Positions 46,744 through 56,773 of a DNA stretch of 64,000 bases are shown here, in pieces. This DNA is from Rhizobiaceae bacterium (GTDB lineage Bacteria; Pseudomonadota; Alphaproteobacteria; Rhizobiales; Rhizobiaceae), in the NCBI GenBank assembly GCA_017644105.1, contig JAEPMD010000002.1:119966-183965 (forward strand), given 5' to 3'. The notes under the pieces are model-generated. The model did not search any database, was not told where the DNA came from, and was given only the letters and a program-made list of their open reading frames with translations. Positions within the stretch are counted from its first letter, which is position 1, and each line of letters opens with the position of its first letter. Made by a program: the position numbers and the translations under genes.

Positions 46744-47949
46744 ATGTTTGGACTTAGAAAATCAGATTCAGCTCTGCTTCTTATTGTAATCGCGCTGACG
46801 GTTTTAGCGCCATTTATTCTCAATCCATTTCCGGAAAATTCGGTTATGGCTCAGTTCAATGCGGGTTATCCGGATTTGATGCAACGCCTAGTGATCTTTG
46901 GCATCTTTGCGATTGGATTTAACATCTTGTTTGGTTTGACAGGCTATCTCAGTTTTGGTCACGCAGCCTTTTTGGGTGTCGGTTCTTATGCGGGCGTCTG
47001 GATGATTAAGTTGCTCACGCTAAATGTTATTCCTGCAATCGTCGTCTCTGTGATTGTCGCGGGTGCATTCTCGCTGCTTGTGGGCTGGATTTCGCTCAGA
47101 CGTTCTGGGATTTACTTTTCCATTCTAACGCTTGCATTTGCGCAAATGTCTTATGCTTTGGCCTATTCAGTGCTGACACCGATAACAGGTGGTGAAACTG
47201 GTCTCCAGCCAAAAGTTGGCGATCCGCGCATCCTAGATGCAGCTTTAGAAGAAGGTGTGACACCTCGTGCGAACCTCTTTGGTATGTTTATGAATGATAG
47301 TTATGATATGGTCGTCGGTGGGTGGATATTCACCTTCAATGTTGGCTATTACATTGCCGCGATCTGCATGGTGTTGGCGTTCTATCTTTCAATCCGCATT
47401 TTCAGATCTCCTTTTGGTCTGATGTTGCGTGCGGTTAAATCAAACCAACAGCGTTTGAACTATACAGGCATTGAATCAAAACCTTACACATTGGCTGCCT
47501 TTGTCATCTCAGGCATGTATGCCGGTCTTGCTGGTGGTTTGCTGGTTGCCATGGATACACAAGCAGGTGCTGAACGCATGTTCTGGACAGCCTCAGGTGA
47601 GGTGGTTTTGATGACCATTCTTGGTGGTGCTGGCACATTGATCGGACCGGTTTTGGGTGCAGGTTTCATCAAATATTTTGAGAATATTGTCTCCAAGATC
47701 AATGCTAACATTCTTGAGACCTGGTTCTCATTTATGCCAGATGGCTTAAGCGATGTATTTGTCGGCATTATCTATCCGTTCATCGGTAAAGGCTGGCACT
47801 TAACGCTGGGTATCTTATTCATGCTTGTTGTGATCTTCCTGCCAGGTGGTCTGGTTCAGGGTGGGCAAAAAATTGCTGGCATGTTCAAAAACAAAAAAGA
47901 CGGTTCAGATTCAGCAACAAGCAGCGCATCAGCTGCGCCAGCTGAATAA
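46744..47949 (+). CDS. HAAT-type ABC transporter permease (LivM-like)
   Basis: 401 residues, about ten membrane helices. LivM marks: [20 protein letters not shown], a periplasmic insertion ([13 protein letters not shown]...), [15 protein letters not shown] and [17 protein letters not shown] Ser/Ala-rich tail closes the protein. Start is two bases after the livH stop. It forms the second membrane half of the importer. Confidence 0.92.
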   Translation: MFGLRKSDSALLLIVIALTVLAPFILNPFPENSVMAQFNAGYPDLMQRLVIFGIFAIGFNILFGLTGYLSFGHAAFLGVGSYAGVWMIKLLTLNVIPAIVVSVIVAGAFSLLVGWISLRRSGIYFSILTLAFAQMSYALAYSVLTPITGGETGLQPKVGDPRILDAALEEGVTPRANLFGMFMNDSYDMVVGGWIFTFNVGYYIAAICMVLAFYLSIRIFRSPFGLMLRAVKSNQQRLNYTGIESKPYTLAAFVISGMYAGLAGGLLVAMDTQAGAERMFWTASGEVVLMTILGGAGTLIGPVLGAGFIKYFENIVSKINANILETWFSFMPDGLSDVFVGIIYPFIGKGWHLTLGILFMLVVIFLPGGLVQGGQKIAGMFKNKKDGSDSATSSASAAPAE

Positions 47950-47965
47950 CATTTAGGAGTTCATT

Positions 47966-48721
47966 ATGGGTATTTTAGAAGTCCAAAATGTGAATAAGAG
48001 CTTTGGTGGGTTGAAGGCTCTGACCAATGTAAACCTCAATGTCGAAGAGGGAATGATCCACGCGATTATCGGGCCAAATGGTGCGGGTAAATCAACATTG
48101 CTCAACTGTTTTGTTGGCCGGTTGATCCCTGACACAGGCGCAGTGACCTTTGATGGCCAATCGCTTTTGGGTAAAAAGCCACACGAGATCAACCAAACAG
48201 GCGTATCTCGTGTGTTCCAAACACCTGAAATTTTCTCAGACCTTACGGTTTTAGAAAATGTGATGATCCCGTGTTTTGCCAAGCGGGATGGGGCTTATTC
48301 TTTGAACGCCATTAATTCTGTTCGCAATGAAAAAGACATCCTCGAAAAAGCCGAACAGATGTTGGTTGATGTGAACATGGCGGATAAACGCGATATGGTC
48401 GCGTCCTCTATGTCACGTGGTGATAAACGTCGTTTGGAAATGGCCATGTGTTTATCGCAAGATCCGAAGCTGTTGCTCTTGGACGAACCAACAGCGGGTA
48501 TGGCGCGTGCTGACACCAACAACACAATTGAACTACTCGCCGAAATTCAGGAAAAACGACATATCACAATGGTCGTTATTGAGCATGATATGCATGTTGT
48601 GTTCTCACTTGCGCAAAAGATTTCGGTGCTCGCGCAAGGTACGGTGATTGTGGAAGATTTACCTGATAAAATTAAAGGTCACCCAAAGGTTCAAGAAGCC
48701 TATTTGGGTGGTGCACATTAA
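47966..48721 (+). CDS. HAAT-type ABC transporter ATPase (LivG-like)
   Basis: 251 residues. Walker A is [13 protein letters not shown], Walker B LLLLDEPTAGM and switch His in VIEHDMHVV. The signature loop is MSRGDKRRLEMAM rather than LSGGQ, a degenerate form seen in some LivG/UrtD ATPases. It drives the importer with the LivF-like partner 24 bases downstream. Confidence 0.92.
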   Translation: MGILEVQNVNKSFGGLKALTNVNLNVEEGMIHAIIGPNGAGKSTLLNCFVGRLIPDTGAVTFDGQSLLGKKPHEINQTGVSRVFQTPEIFSDLTVLENVMIPCFAKRDGAYSLNAINSVRNEKDILEKAEQMLVDVNMADKRDMVASSMSRGDKRRLEMAMCLSQDPKLLLLDEPTAGMARADTNNTIELLAEIQEKRHITMVVIEHDMHVVFSLAQKISVLAQGTVIVEDLPDKIKGHPKVQEAYLGGAH

Positions 48722-48745
48722 TTGAGAATAAGCTGAGTAGATATT

Positions 48746-49489
48746 ATGTCAGAAAATATGAATGCTAATCATGCAAAAAATGCCCCAGCTTATTTTTCAG
48801 CTTGGGATATCAAAGCCTATTATGGTGAGAGTTACATCGTACAAGGGGTGAGCCTTAATATTCATGAAGGCGAAATCCTCGCGCTCTTGGGTCGAAATGG
48901 TGCGGGTAAAACATCAACCCTCCGAGCGCTCGCGCGGCTTGCTGAGCCAATGGTCACCCATGGTGAAATCTGGCTCGATCACCAGCCGCTTCATATGATG
49001 AAAGCTCATGAAGCATCACAAGCTGGTATTGGTCTGGTGCCAGAAGATCGCAGAATTATTCAAGGTCTCACGGTGGAAGAAAATCTGCAGCTTGCGCAAA
49101 TTGAAAAGCCTATTGGTTGGTCAATCGAGCGCATTTATGAGCTCTTCCCACGTCTCGGTGAACGCGCGAAACAGGAAGGTACGACGCTATCAGGTGGTGA
49201 GCAGCAAATGTTGGCCATTGGTCGTGCATTGGCCCGTGACATTAAATTGTTGTTGCTGGATGAGCCATATGAGGGATTGGCGCCGGTGATTGTTCAGGAG
49301 ATTGAAAAAACACTTCATCTCATTCGCGAGCAAGGCATTACAACGGTGATTGTGGAACAAAACGCGGTTGCTGCGCTAAACCTTGCGGATCGCGCTGTGA
49401 TCCTTGATACCGGCAAGGTGGTGTTTGACGGCACCGCTAAAGAAGTGCTCGATAACGAAGAACTTCGCCACGAATATCTGGCCATTTAG
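48746..49489 (+). CDS. HAAT-type ABC transporter ATPase (LivF-like)
   Basis: 247 residues. Walker A LLGRNGAGKTSTLR, Q-loop VPEDRRIIQGLTVEENL, canonical signature LSGGEQQMLAIGRAL, Walker B LLLLDEPYEGLAP and switch His replaced by Gln in VIVEQNAVAAL as normal for LivF. Last transporter gene; a terminator separates it from acs. Confidence 0.92.
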   Translation: MSENMNANHAKNAPAYFSAWDIKAYYGESYIVQGVSLNIHEGEILALLGRNGAGKTSTLRALARLAEPMVTHGEIWLDHQPLHMMKAHEASQAGIGLVPEDRRIIQGLTVEENLQLAQIEKPIGWSIERIYELFPRLGERAKQEGTTLSGGEQQMLAIGRALARDIKLLLLDEPYEGLAPVIVQEIEKTLHLIREQGITTVIVEQNAVAALNLADRAVILDTGKVVFDGTAKEVLDNEELRHEYLAI

Positions 49490-49498
49490 GGGCTATTC

Positions 49499-49530
49499 AA
49501 AGCCCCATCCTCAGCTGGTGGGGCTTTTAC
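49499..49530 (+). terminator. Terminator/attenuator between the transporter operon and acs
   Basis: A 9-bp stem AAAGCCCCA / TGGGGCTTT with an 11-base loop followed by TTTT. It lies directly after the livF-like stop. Acs may therefore have its own promoter in the next 40 bases or depend on readthrough. Confidence 0.75.
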
Positions 49531-49568
49531 AAATATATACATTTGACTAATAGTGCAGGGAGAACGCT

Positions 49569-51512
49569 ATGAGCGATCCAATTTTTCCACCCGCTGATGA
49601 ATTTGCAAATTCGGCACATATTTCCAAAGCCAAATATGATGAAATGTATGCGTCATCCGTCGCTGATCCTGATAAATTCTGGGGTGAAGTCGGCAAACGT
49701 CTGGATTGGATCGAGCCGTTTACGATCGTAAAAAACACGAGCTTTGCCTATGACAATGTGTCGATCAAATGGTTCGAAGATGGTGTCCTCAATGTCTGTG
49801 CCAATTGCGTAGATCGTCACTTGGAAACACGCGGTGATCAGACAGCCATCATCTGGGAAGGTGATGATCCAACTGTCTCAGAACACATTACATACAACCA
49901 ACTTCATGAGCATGTTTCGCGCTTAGCTAATGGTTATAAATCTTTGGGCGTTGGCAAAGGCGATCGCGTTATTTTATATATGCCGATGATCCCAGAAGCC
50001 GCCTATGCAATGCTTGCTTGTGCGCGTATTGGTGCGGTTCATTCCATCGTCTTTGGTGGCTTTTCTCCAGATGCACTTGCAAGCCGCGTAACTGATTGTG
50101 GCGCAAAACTTCTTGTGACAGCCGATGAAGGCCCGCGTGGTGGTAAAAACATCCCGCTTAAGAAAAATGTCGATGCGGCATTGGAAATTTCAGGCGATGT
50201 AACGACAATTGTCGTCAAACGCACAGGCGGTGGCCCGGGTAACAAACCTGGCCGCGACCATGATTATGGTGAGCTTGTTGCAAGTGTATCAGCTGATTGC
50301 CCTGTGGAGCCAATGAATGCGGAAGATCCGCTATTTATTCTTTATACATCTGGTTCAACAGGCAAGCCAAAAGGCGTGTTGCACACATCAGGGGGCTATC
50401 TCACTTATGCCGCCATGACGCATGAATATGTCTTTGATTATCATGATGGTGATATTTATTGGTGTACTGCTGACGTTGGTTGGGTCACAGGACACAGCTA
50501 TATCGTCTATGGGCCGCTCGCCAATGGTGCGATTACTCTCATGTTTGAAGGGGTGCCGACTTATCCAGATGCGTCACGCTTCTGGCAGGTCTGTGAAAAA
50601 CACAAAGTCAACCAATTCTATACAGCACCAACCGCGATCCGCGCATTGATGGCGCAAGGCAAAGAGCCCGTTGAAAAATGCGATCTTTCAACGCTGAAAG
50701 TTTTGGGCACTGTGGGTGAACCGATCAACCCAGAAGCTTGGAATTGGTACAACGAAGTTGTCGGCAAGGGCAATTGCCCAATCGTTGACACTTGGTGGCA
50801 GACAGAAACGGGCGGTCATATGATTACACCGCTACCAGGTGCAACAGCTGCAAAACCTGGTTCTGCAACCAAACCATTCTTCGGTGTGCAGCCTGTTCTG
50901 CTTGAACCGACAACAGGCGCTGAGATCGATGAAACAGCTGCGGAAGGCGTGCTGTGCATCAAAGACAGTTGGCCTGGGCAAATGCGGACCGTTTATGGTG
51001 ATCATGAGCGTTTTGTTCAAACCTATTTCTCTGACTATAAAGGCTACTATTTCACAGGCGATGGCTGTCGTCGTGATGCCGATGGTTATTACTGGATTAC
51101 AGGTCGTGTCGATGATGTGATCAATGTGTCAGGTCACAGAATGGGTACTGCCGAGGTTGAAAGCGCGCTTGTTGCCCATCCAAAAGTGTCTGAATCAGCT
51201 GTTGTGGGCTACCCGCATGATGTGAAGGGGCAGGGCATTTACTGTTATGTCACGCTTAATGCTGGCGAAGAACCAAGTGATGATCTTCGCGTTGAATTGC
51301 GCAATTGGGTGCGTAAAGAAATTGGCCCGATTGCATCGCCAGACCTCATTCAATGGGCTCCGGGTTTGCCAAAAACGCGTTCTGGTAAAATCATGCGCCG
51401 TATTCTTCGCAAGATCGCAGAGGATGATTTCGGTGCATTGGGTGATACTTCAACGCTTGCTGATCCTTCCGTTGTCGACAATCTGATCGACAACCGAATG
51501 AACCGTTCATAA
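49569..51512 (+). CDS. acsA: Acetate--CoA ligase (acetyl-CoA synthetase)
   Basis: 647 residues, full length. Seen: [20 protein letters not shown], the P-loop [11 protein letters not shown], the core [13 protein letters not shown] and the C-terminal [14 protein letters not shown] with Lys607, the site that Pat-type acetyltransferases modify to switch Acs off. It makes acetyl-CoA from acetate, ATP and CoA. Its position next to a symporter-kinase and an ScfR-type regulator fits control by acetate. Start follows GCAGGGAGAACGCT. Confidence 0.97.
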   Translation: MSDPIFPPADEFANSAHISKAKYDEMYASSVADPDKFWGEVGKRLDWIEPFTIVKNTSFAYDNVSIKWFEDGVLNVCANCVDRHLETRGDQTAIIWEGDDPTVSEHITYNQLHEHVSRLANGYKSLGVGKGDRVILYMPMIPEAAYAMLACARIGAVHSIVFGGFSPDALASRVTDCGAKLLVTADEGPRGGKNIPLKKNVDAALEISGDVTTIVVKRTGGGPGNKPGRDHDYGELVASVSADCPVEPMNAEDPLFILYTSGSTGKPKGVLHTSGGYLTYAAMTHEYVFDYHDGDIYWCTADVGWVTGHSYIVYGPLANGAITLMFEGVPTYPDASRFWQVCEKHKVNQFYTAPTAIRALMAQGKEPVEKCDLSTLKVLGTVGEPINPEAWNWYNEVVGKGNCPIVDTWWQTETGGHMITPLPGATAAKPGSATKPFFGVQPVLLEPTTGAEIDETAAEGVLCIKDSWPGQMRTVYGDHERFVQTYFSDYKGYYFTGDGCRRDADGYYWITGRVDDVINVSGHRMGTAEVESALVAHPKVSESAVVGYPHDVKGQGIYCYVTLNAGEEPSDDLRVELRNWVRKEIGPIASPDLIQWAPGLPKTRSGKIMRRILRKIAEDDFGALGDTSTLADPSVVDNLIDNRMNRS

Positions 51513-51540
51513 TAATAATAAGAAAAGGCGCCAACCAAGT

Positions 51541-51570
51541 GGGTCGGTCTGAATAGATCGGCCCTTTTTT
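51541..51570 (+). terminator. Intrinsic terminator of acs
   Basis: Ten-bp stem GGGTCGGTCT / AGATCGGCCC (two G-U pairs) with a GAAT loop, followed by six T. It lies 28 bases after the acs stop and just before the convergent SDR gene. Confidence 0.8.
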
Positions 51571-51577
51571 GTGTTAG

Positions 51578-52363
51578 TTATCCAAGTCCGATAACACCGC
51601 CATCAACGGCAATCGATTGACGGGTCAGCATGCGCGAAGCGTCTGAGGCCAAAAACAAGACGATCCCGACCATGTCTTCAGAGACGAGTTTTTCCGGGAT
51701 AGCCTGTGTTTCAAGATGTTTAGAAACCTTCTCTTCTGTCGCCCATAGATCGAGCTGACGCTGGGTAAATACCCATCCTGGAAGAACAGAATTTACGCGG
51801 ATATTGTCCTTGCCAAGCGTATCCGCCAATGCGCGCGTGAGGCCAGCAATCCCCGCTTTAGCGGTGATGTAACCAGGATATTGATCACCGCCCAAATGAT
51901 GTGCAATCGATGAGAAATTGATAATCGATCCGCCACCTAACTTAGCCATGTCTTGAGCTACGTGTTTTGCCGTGAAGAAATGCGGGCGCAAATTGACGTT
52001 AATGAGATGGTCGAAATCATCGATTTCGGTTTCTTCGAGTTTGTGGCGATTGTCAGAAGCTGCATTATTGACCAAGACTTGGATTGGACCATGGGTCTCT
52101 TTTGCTTGATCAAGCGCGGCTTCAAGTGCCGGAATATCTAAAATATCGCACTGAATGAACAAAGGTCGTTCGTGGTATTTGGCTTCCATCTCATCACAAA
52201 ATTCACTTGCGTCACTACGCTGAATAAATGTGACATGTGCGCCTTGCATTAAAAAACTTTCCGTCAGCAACGCACCGATGCCGGAACCGCCACCAGTGAT
52301 AAAAACAGATTTGCCTTTCAGATCAGGAAAAATCGCGCTTGGCATTCGTGATGATTGAGACAT
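51578..52363 (-). CDS. SDR family NAD(P)-dependent oxidoreductase (possible sugar dehydrogenase)
   Basis: 261 residues, classical SDR. Cofactor loop GGGSGIG (24-30), NNA at 99-101, catalytic Ser151/152, Tyr165 and Lys169 (YITAK), and the closing AVDGGVIGLG. The residue after the second strand (QRSDAS) suggests NADP or mixed use. Similar SDRs include xylose, arabinose and galactose 1-dehydrogenases. Last gene of an operon headed by the ROK regulator and divergent from a xylose-type ABC transporter, so an aldose dehydrogenase role is plausible. Start overlaps the CRTAC1 stop (TAATG). Confidence 0.85.
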   Translation of the reverse strand: MSQSSRMPSAIFPDLKGKSVFITGGGSGIGALLTESFLMQGAHVTFIQRSDASEFCDEMEAKYHERPLFIQCDILDIPALEAALDQAKETHGPIQVLVNNAASDNRHKLEETEIDDFDHLINVNLRPHFFTAKHVAQDMAKLGGGSIINFSSIAHHLGGDQYPGYITAKAGIAGLTRALADTLGKDNIRVNSVLPGWVFTQRQLDLWATEEKVSKHLETQAIPEKLVSEDMVGIVLFLASDASRMLTRQSIAVDGGVIGLG

Positions 52364-54000
52364 TAATCCTCCGCAGGGTACCAGTAATTTGCACTTGGGC
52401 TGCCACGTTGAATGATAACATGATTATTGGCAAATACTTTATACGGATGGCTCCAATCTCCATTTGGCCATTGCACACGGATCGTTGCGCGCTCGGCAAC
52501 GCCTAATCCAAAGTGATTAAATCCGAGTTGGCCTGACGCGTGACCGCCGCCAATTTGCACGGTTTTATTCTGCGTTAAATTGCCGGTTTTGACCGAGATT
52601 TTCGCGCCAATCGCGTCCTTATTGATATCGCCATTATCAAGTTCAATCTTGATCCAATTGCCCATTGGGCGATGACCCCAACTGGTTTTTGCGCCTTCAT
52701 TGATGAAGAGGTTCACATTGGTTTTTCGATTGACAACGAGCATATCGAGCATGCCATCCGCGTTGAAATCTTCAATCACAGCGCCGCGCCCGGCAGAATG
52801 AAGCGCAATGCCAGCCTCATCACCCTTTTCGGTGAATTTGTTTTCTATGCCGCCAAGCAACATATTATCCGGATCATAACTTGCAAAATCCGTCATCGCT
52901 TCGACATTGCCTTTTGCAATGTATAAATCTTTATGCGTGTCGTTGTTGAAATCAACAAATTGCGAATGCCATCCAGTTGAAGGCTTCAAGTCGTCACCCG
53001 TATATGGCCGATGCGCGGTTGCACCGCTTTCATAGGCAATATCGCGATAGATCGGGCTTTCTTCATCACCTTCTTCATCCAACGATTGGATTTTCGTATC
53101 GCCCATAGACGTGAGTGCATATTCTGGAAAGCCATCACCGTTGAGATCGGTTTCTGCGATGCCCATGCCCCAGATTTGTAATGTTTCCCAACCATCATTT
53201 TGCGTATAAGCCCGTGGCGTCTCACCAGGTGTTATCTGCCAAAGCTGCTCTTGCCCGCCTCGATAATATTGACGGTCATTGGTAATGCGAAGATCTGGTT
53301 TGCCAGATTTGTTCCAGTCCGTGAACAGCATGGATAAGGAACAATAGCCAGGCTCAAGCGCAAGGGGTTCGGCATAAGTACCGTCTGCATTGGGTCTGAG
53401 CAGCATATTGGGCGAACATGTGCCCCAAGGTGTTCCGGGCGCATCGCGATCAACATAATTGCCGATTGCCATGGTGGGTAAAGCATTATCGCCTTCCCAA
53501 ATGGCGGCAAAACCGGTGCTCCATTCACGACCGCCTTTCATAGCAAACTTTTTATTTGCTTTGGTAAAGCTGCAGTCCGGGCCACCTTTTAAGATCTGAT
53601 TGGCGCCCAAACGCAACAAGACGAGATCCGTATACTCATCATTATCGATATTGATCGGATAGGCGCCAAGCACTTTTAAATTGCTTCGGCCAATATCGAG
53701 TGCTTTTTCGATGAAAGATAAGTTGCCGCCCGCAGATGATGCATTGACGAAAAGTTTTGCTTCGCCTTTGCCGCCGGATAAGAAAACATCAGGCATGCGG
53801 TCGCCATTGCAGTCAAAACTTGCCGCGCCGCCGCCGACAAAATATTCCCATGGTCCAGAATAGGTGTGTGCAATACCAGCTTGTTCGGATTGCTCAATCA
53901 TATTGGGCACATCAAATGGAAATTCACTTGAATGCGCGGTTGATAGTCCGATTGAAAAAACCAAGGCGATGGCAGAACTTATTTTGAGGTTATTCTTCAT
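52363..54000 (-). CDS. CRTAC1 family FG-GAP/VCBS-repeat protein with ASPIC/UnbV domain
   Basis: 545 residues with a signal peptide (1-25, STAHSS). Several VCBS/FG-GAP blades with calcium-type loops (DCNGDRMPDV, DNDEYTDLV, DLNGDGFPEY, DFNNDTHKDLY, DFNADGMLDM) form a beta-propeller, followed by an ASPIC/UnbV domain (about 455-525, DAIGAKISVKTG, GFNHFGLGVAE, VQWPNG). These proteins are exported and bind calcium or ligands; no enzyme activity is established. It lies between the di-heme protein and the SDR in a coupled operon, suggesting a shared periplasmic task. Confidence 0.9.
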   Translation of the reverse strand: MKNNLKISSAIALVFSIGLSTAHSSEFPFDVPNMIEQSEQAGIAHTYSGPWEYFVGGGAASFDCNGDRMPDVFLSGGKGEAKLFVNASSAGGNLSFIEKALDIGRSNLKVLGAYPINIDNDEYTDLVLLRLGANQILKGGPDCSFTKANKKFAMKGGREWSTGFAAIWEGDNALPTMAIGNYVDRDAPGTPWGTCSPNMLLRPNADGTYAEPLALEPGYCSLSMLFTDWNKSGKPDLRITNDRQYYRGGQEQLWQITPGETPRAYTQNDGWETLQIWGMGIAETDLNGDGFPEYALTSMGDTKIQSLDEEGDEESPIYRDIAYESGATAHRPYTGDDLKPSTGWHSQFVDFNNDTHKDLYIAKGNVEAMTDFASYDPDNMLLGGIENKFTEKGDEAGIALHSAGRGAVIEDFNADGMLDMLVVNRKTNVNLFINEGAKTSWGHRPMGNWIKIELDNGDINKDAIGAKISVKTGNLTQNKTVQIGGGHASGQLGFNHFGLGVAERATIRVQWPNGDWSHPYKVFANNHVIIQRGSPSANYWYPAED

Positions 54001-54008
54001 GCCAGCAC

Positions 54009-55421
54009 CTATTTAATTTCAAGCGTGCGCAAAAACGCAATCAGTTGTTGTTGAAGCACTTCATCCAGCGCGAGATAGGCATCTCTTGATGCGCGCGCAT
54101 CACCACCATGGGCGCTAATCACCTCGGTGAGGTCATACATATCATTACGGTGGCCATAGGGAGCGGTTGACGCAACACCCCAAAGTTCAGCGGTGATAAA
54201 GATATTGCGGTCCACAAAACGTTGCGACATCAATTCATTGCCAAAGGCATCGACTTCACTATCGGTCATTGTGTGGCGTTTAAGATCACCAAATAAAGGC
54301 ACCATCACTTGGCCATCATCATTGCGGGGAAGGGCTTCTGCCCATTCGAGCATGGCAAGATCATAAGTGGCCGGTGCTTCCACCTGATAGGTTTGCAAAG
54401 TGCCAGCCACATCAAACAAACCAGGATCATCAAACTGAAGAGAGTTCAAAGGTAACGCTGGCATATGGCATTGCGCGCAGCCAATTTGATCGAATACTTG
54501 TTTGCCGTTTTCCGCTGCCGCTTGCCATTCTGCACTATCCGGTTTGGCAATAATGGGTGGACGCAAAGTCGCTTGCCATGCAACAAGTGCGGAGATGTCG
54601 GCAGAACTTAGCTCGGCTGACATGCCATCCTCATCAAAATCACTTTCACCTGTCCATCTTGCACCAAAACGTTCGGTCGCCTGCATGCCATGGTGATGGT
54701 TTGATGCGTTGACCGTAAATTGCCGTAAGGATGTCATCACACCTTTTTGGCTGAACGGGCGCACCACAAGGTCTGTGTCAATGCCATCAATTTCACCGAG
54801 CTGCAAAACACCATCTTCTTGCGCTGTGATGAACCCATATGAAATGCCTTTAGAGGTGAGTTCAACGCGTGTTGGCTTTTGATCCTCGCGCGCTGATTTC
54901 AATGCATTGCGACGAATGTCATGCAAGTCAGTGGTGATCTCGCGCGCAAGAAGCTCAATCAGCCCAGCACCAAATAAATGATTGGTGCCGCGTTCATTTG
55001 AAAATTGCGGATTGATCGAATCAAAATCCGCATTGGTAAAACCTTCTGAGACGAACACATTGGTGACAAAATCACCTGCGCCACCCAACAGTGGTTCATT
55101 ATGACACGCACCGCAAGATGCTGCATCTGGTCCAGAGGTTCTAGCAAAGGCAGTTTTAGACAAACGTCGCGCTTTGGTCGGCAAGATCGCAGCGGTCGCC
55201 ATTGGACGACCAGCGCCTTCGGACTTTTTAAATTTAGCTTCGAATAATTCTTCGCCCGCTTGCACAAGCACATCTAATTCTTCTCGGCCCAAAAATCCGA
55301 TCGGCATTTGTGTGATCCGGCCAATCGCATCCGTTTTTTCGGCCCAGGGCGGTGTGTTATCTGCAAAGCTAGGAGCTGTGCTTAGACACACTAAGCCCAC
55401 CAAAATAAGTGAAGTACGCAT
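54009..55421 (-). CDS. Di-heme oxidoreductase (DHOR/DUF1111 family) cytochrome
   Basis: 470 residues with a signal peptide (1-20). Two c-type heme sites, CGACHNEP at 103-107 and CAQCHMPAL at 315-319, as in the DUF1111/DHOR family (sometimes called thiol oxidoreductase). It is a periplasmic cytochrome related to MauG-like/di-heme peroxidases. The start overlaps the ROK stop (ATGA), and the CRTAC1 gene follows eight bases later. With an SDR and a periplasmic propeller it may accept electrons from a substrate oxidised outside the cytoplasm, but no substrate is shown. Confidence 0.9.
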   Translation of the reverse strand: MRTSLILVGLVCLSTAPSFADNTPPWAEKTDAIGRITQMPIGFLGREELDVLVQAGEELFEAKFKKSEGAGRPMATAAILPTKARRLSKTAFARTSGPDAASCGACHNEPLLGGAGDFVTNVFVSEGFTNADFDSINPQFSNERGTNHLFGAGLIELLAREITTDLHDIRRNALKSAREDQKPTRVELTSKGISYGFITAQEDGVLQLGEIDGIDTDLVVRPFSQKGVMTSLRQFTVNASNHHHGMQATERFGARWTGESDFDEDGMSAELSSADISALVAWQATLRPPIIAKPDSAEWQAAAENGKQVFDQIGCAQCHMPALPLNSLQFDDPGLFDVAGTLQTYQVEAPATYDLAMLEWAEALPRNDDGQVMVPLFGDLKRHTMTDSEVDAFGNELMSQRFVDRNIFITAELWGVASTAPYGHRNDMYDLTEVISAHGGDARASRDAYLALDEVLQQQLIAFLRTLEIK

Positions 55422-56650
55422 CAGTTAAATTTCCACTTTGTACCGTTTTGTTCGGATATAATATTGCTATCAAGGTCACTCAGACATGACTGTACATTGC
55501 CATTGAAAATGAGATGGCCCTCATCGGTGTGAAAGCTGACATCTGGCATTTTATTGCGTCTGACCTGCAAGGTATTTTGTATGCCGTCTAAGATCGACGT
55601 TTGCATGAGATCGTAGAACAATGTGCCATGACCGGTAATCGCGATCGGCATCGGTCCTAATAATGTGAGCAATCTACCGAGACCTATGCCAAGTGCTTCT
55701 CCAGCACGGCGGAAAGCATATTCAGATTGGTGATCACCATTGCGGGCGCGAACTGCGATATTCTCAATTTCTTTGAGCGGAATAAATTTTGCCGGCACCA
55801 CATCGTCATCCACTTCAAATGCGGTGCGCAATATTCCGTAAAAGCCAGCGATAGATTCAATGCATCCATGTGCACCACAACGACATAAAGGCCCGTTGGG
55901 GTCATGCATCATATGGCCAAATGGTGGTGCAAACGAACTGATCTTCCCATTGGCTTCTTCGGTGGCAATGCCAAGACCAATGGAATGGCTGAGTGAAAGC
56001 GTTGCTAATTTGCGGTTGCTGAACCCGCCGAGTTTTGCAGCGCGCTGTTCAGCAATTGACTGCGCAGCAAATTGCGTATCATTTGTCAGTCTGATTTGTG
56101 CGGGTAAGATCGGTCTGAGCAGATCTTCAAAATTCATCGTATTATCTTCAAAGACAGGCGACCATAATAGTTCTGGTTTGCCCGACGCCACCAATCCTTT
56201 GGTGGTAATAGACACCGTTAAAATTTGTTCTGGCTGCAATTCGCTCCGTTCAATGAGGCGCTGGATATCGTTCTTAAGACGGTTTGAAAATGTATCGATA
56301 TCCGTTTCCGCAGGAGGTCGTTTTTCCTCAAAGCGATCTTTCAAAGTGCCCGCATAATCAACCAGCGAATATTGCACCATCTCTGAGGTGATCCGCACGA
56401 TTGCGACAAAAGCACAATTTGGATTTTGGCGAAATTTAACACGTGGTCGTCCGCGGCCCGCAGAGGGTGCTTGTTCCTCACGTAACAAGATGCCTTCTTT
56501 TTCAAGCTCAGTGGTAATCGTTGAAACGGTTGCTGAGCTTAAACTTGTCCATTGCGACAATTCCGTATGGGAGACCGAGCCAAGCCGACGCAGGGCCGAT
56601 AAAATCAAGCCTCGATTCTGCTTCCTTAAATTCTCAGTACTTGCCTTCAT
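55421..56650 (-). CDS. ROK family transcriptional regulator
   Basis: 409 residues from ATG 56650 (another ATG lies two codons upstream). N-terminal winged helix (about 5-65, SLSSATVSTITTELEKEG), then the ROK domain with the zinc motif CRCGAHGCIE (about 265-274). ROK repressors of the XylR/NagC type respond to sugars. It heads a coupled operon with DHOR, CRTAC1 and SDR genes and is divergent from xylFHG-like genes, with two matching operator-like boxes in the gap. It probably controls both units. Confidence 0.9.
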   Translation of the reverse strand: MKASTENLRKQNRGLILSALRRLGSVSHTELSQWTSLSSATVSTITTELEKEGILLREEQAPSAGRGRPRVKFRQNPNCAFVAIVRITSEMVQYSLVDYAGTLKDRFEEKRPPAETDIDTFSNRLKNDIQRLIERSELQPEQILTVSITTKGLVASGKPELLWSPVFEDNTMNFEDLLRPILPAQIRLTNDTQFAAQSIAEQRAAKLGGFSNRKLATLSLSHSIGLGIATEEANGKISSFAPPFGHMMHDPNGPLCRCGAHGCIESIAGFYGILRTAFEVDDDVVPAKFIPLKEIENIAVRARNGDHQSEYAFRRAGEALGIGLGRLLTLLGPMPIAITGHGTLFYDLMQTSILDGIQNTLQVRRNKMPDVSFHTDEGHLIFNGNVQSCLSDLDSNIISEQNGTKWKFN

Positions 56651-56715
56651 TAGCATCGAAAGAATAACCCATTATAATCTAAAAGCTATTTAGAGCCAAA
56701 AAGAGAATTTGTCAA

Positions 56716-56733
56716 TTTTCTCGTGACTCGAAA
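56716..56733 (+). promoter_or_regulatory. Candidate ROK operator, copy 1
   Basis: TTTTCTCG-TGAC-TCGAAA, which recurs in inverted form at 56774-56791 with a different 4-base centre. It lies about 66 bases before the ROK start. Paired copies in the divergent promoter gap are typical of ROK regulators such as NagC and XylR. Confidence 0.55.
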
Positions 56734-56773
56734 TAAATATGTTGACTCGCAGAAAAAAATTTGGCAAACATTT

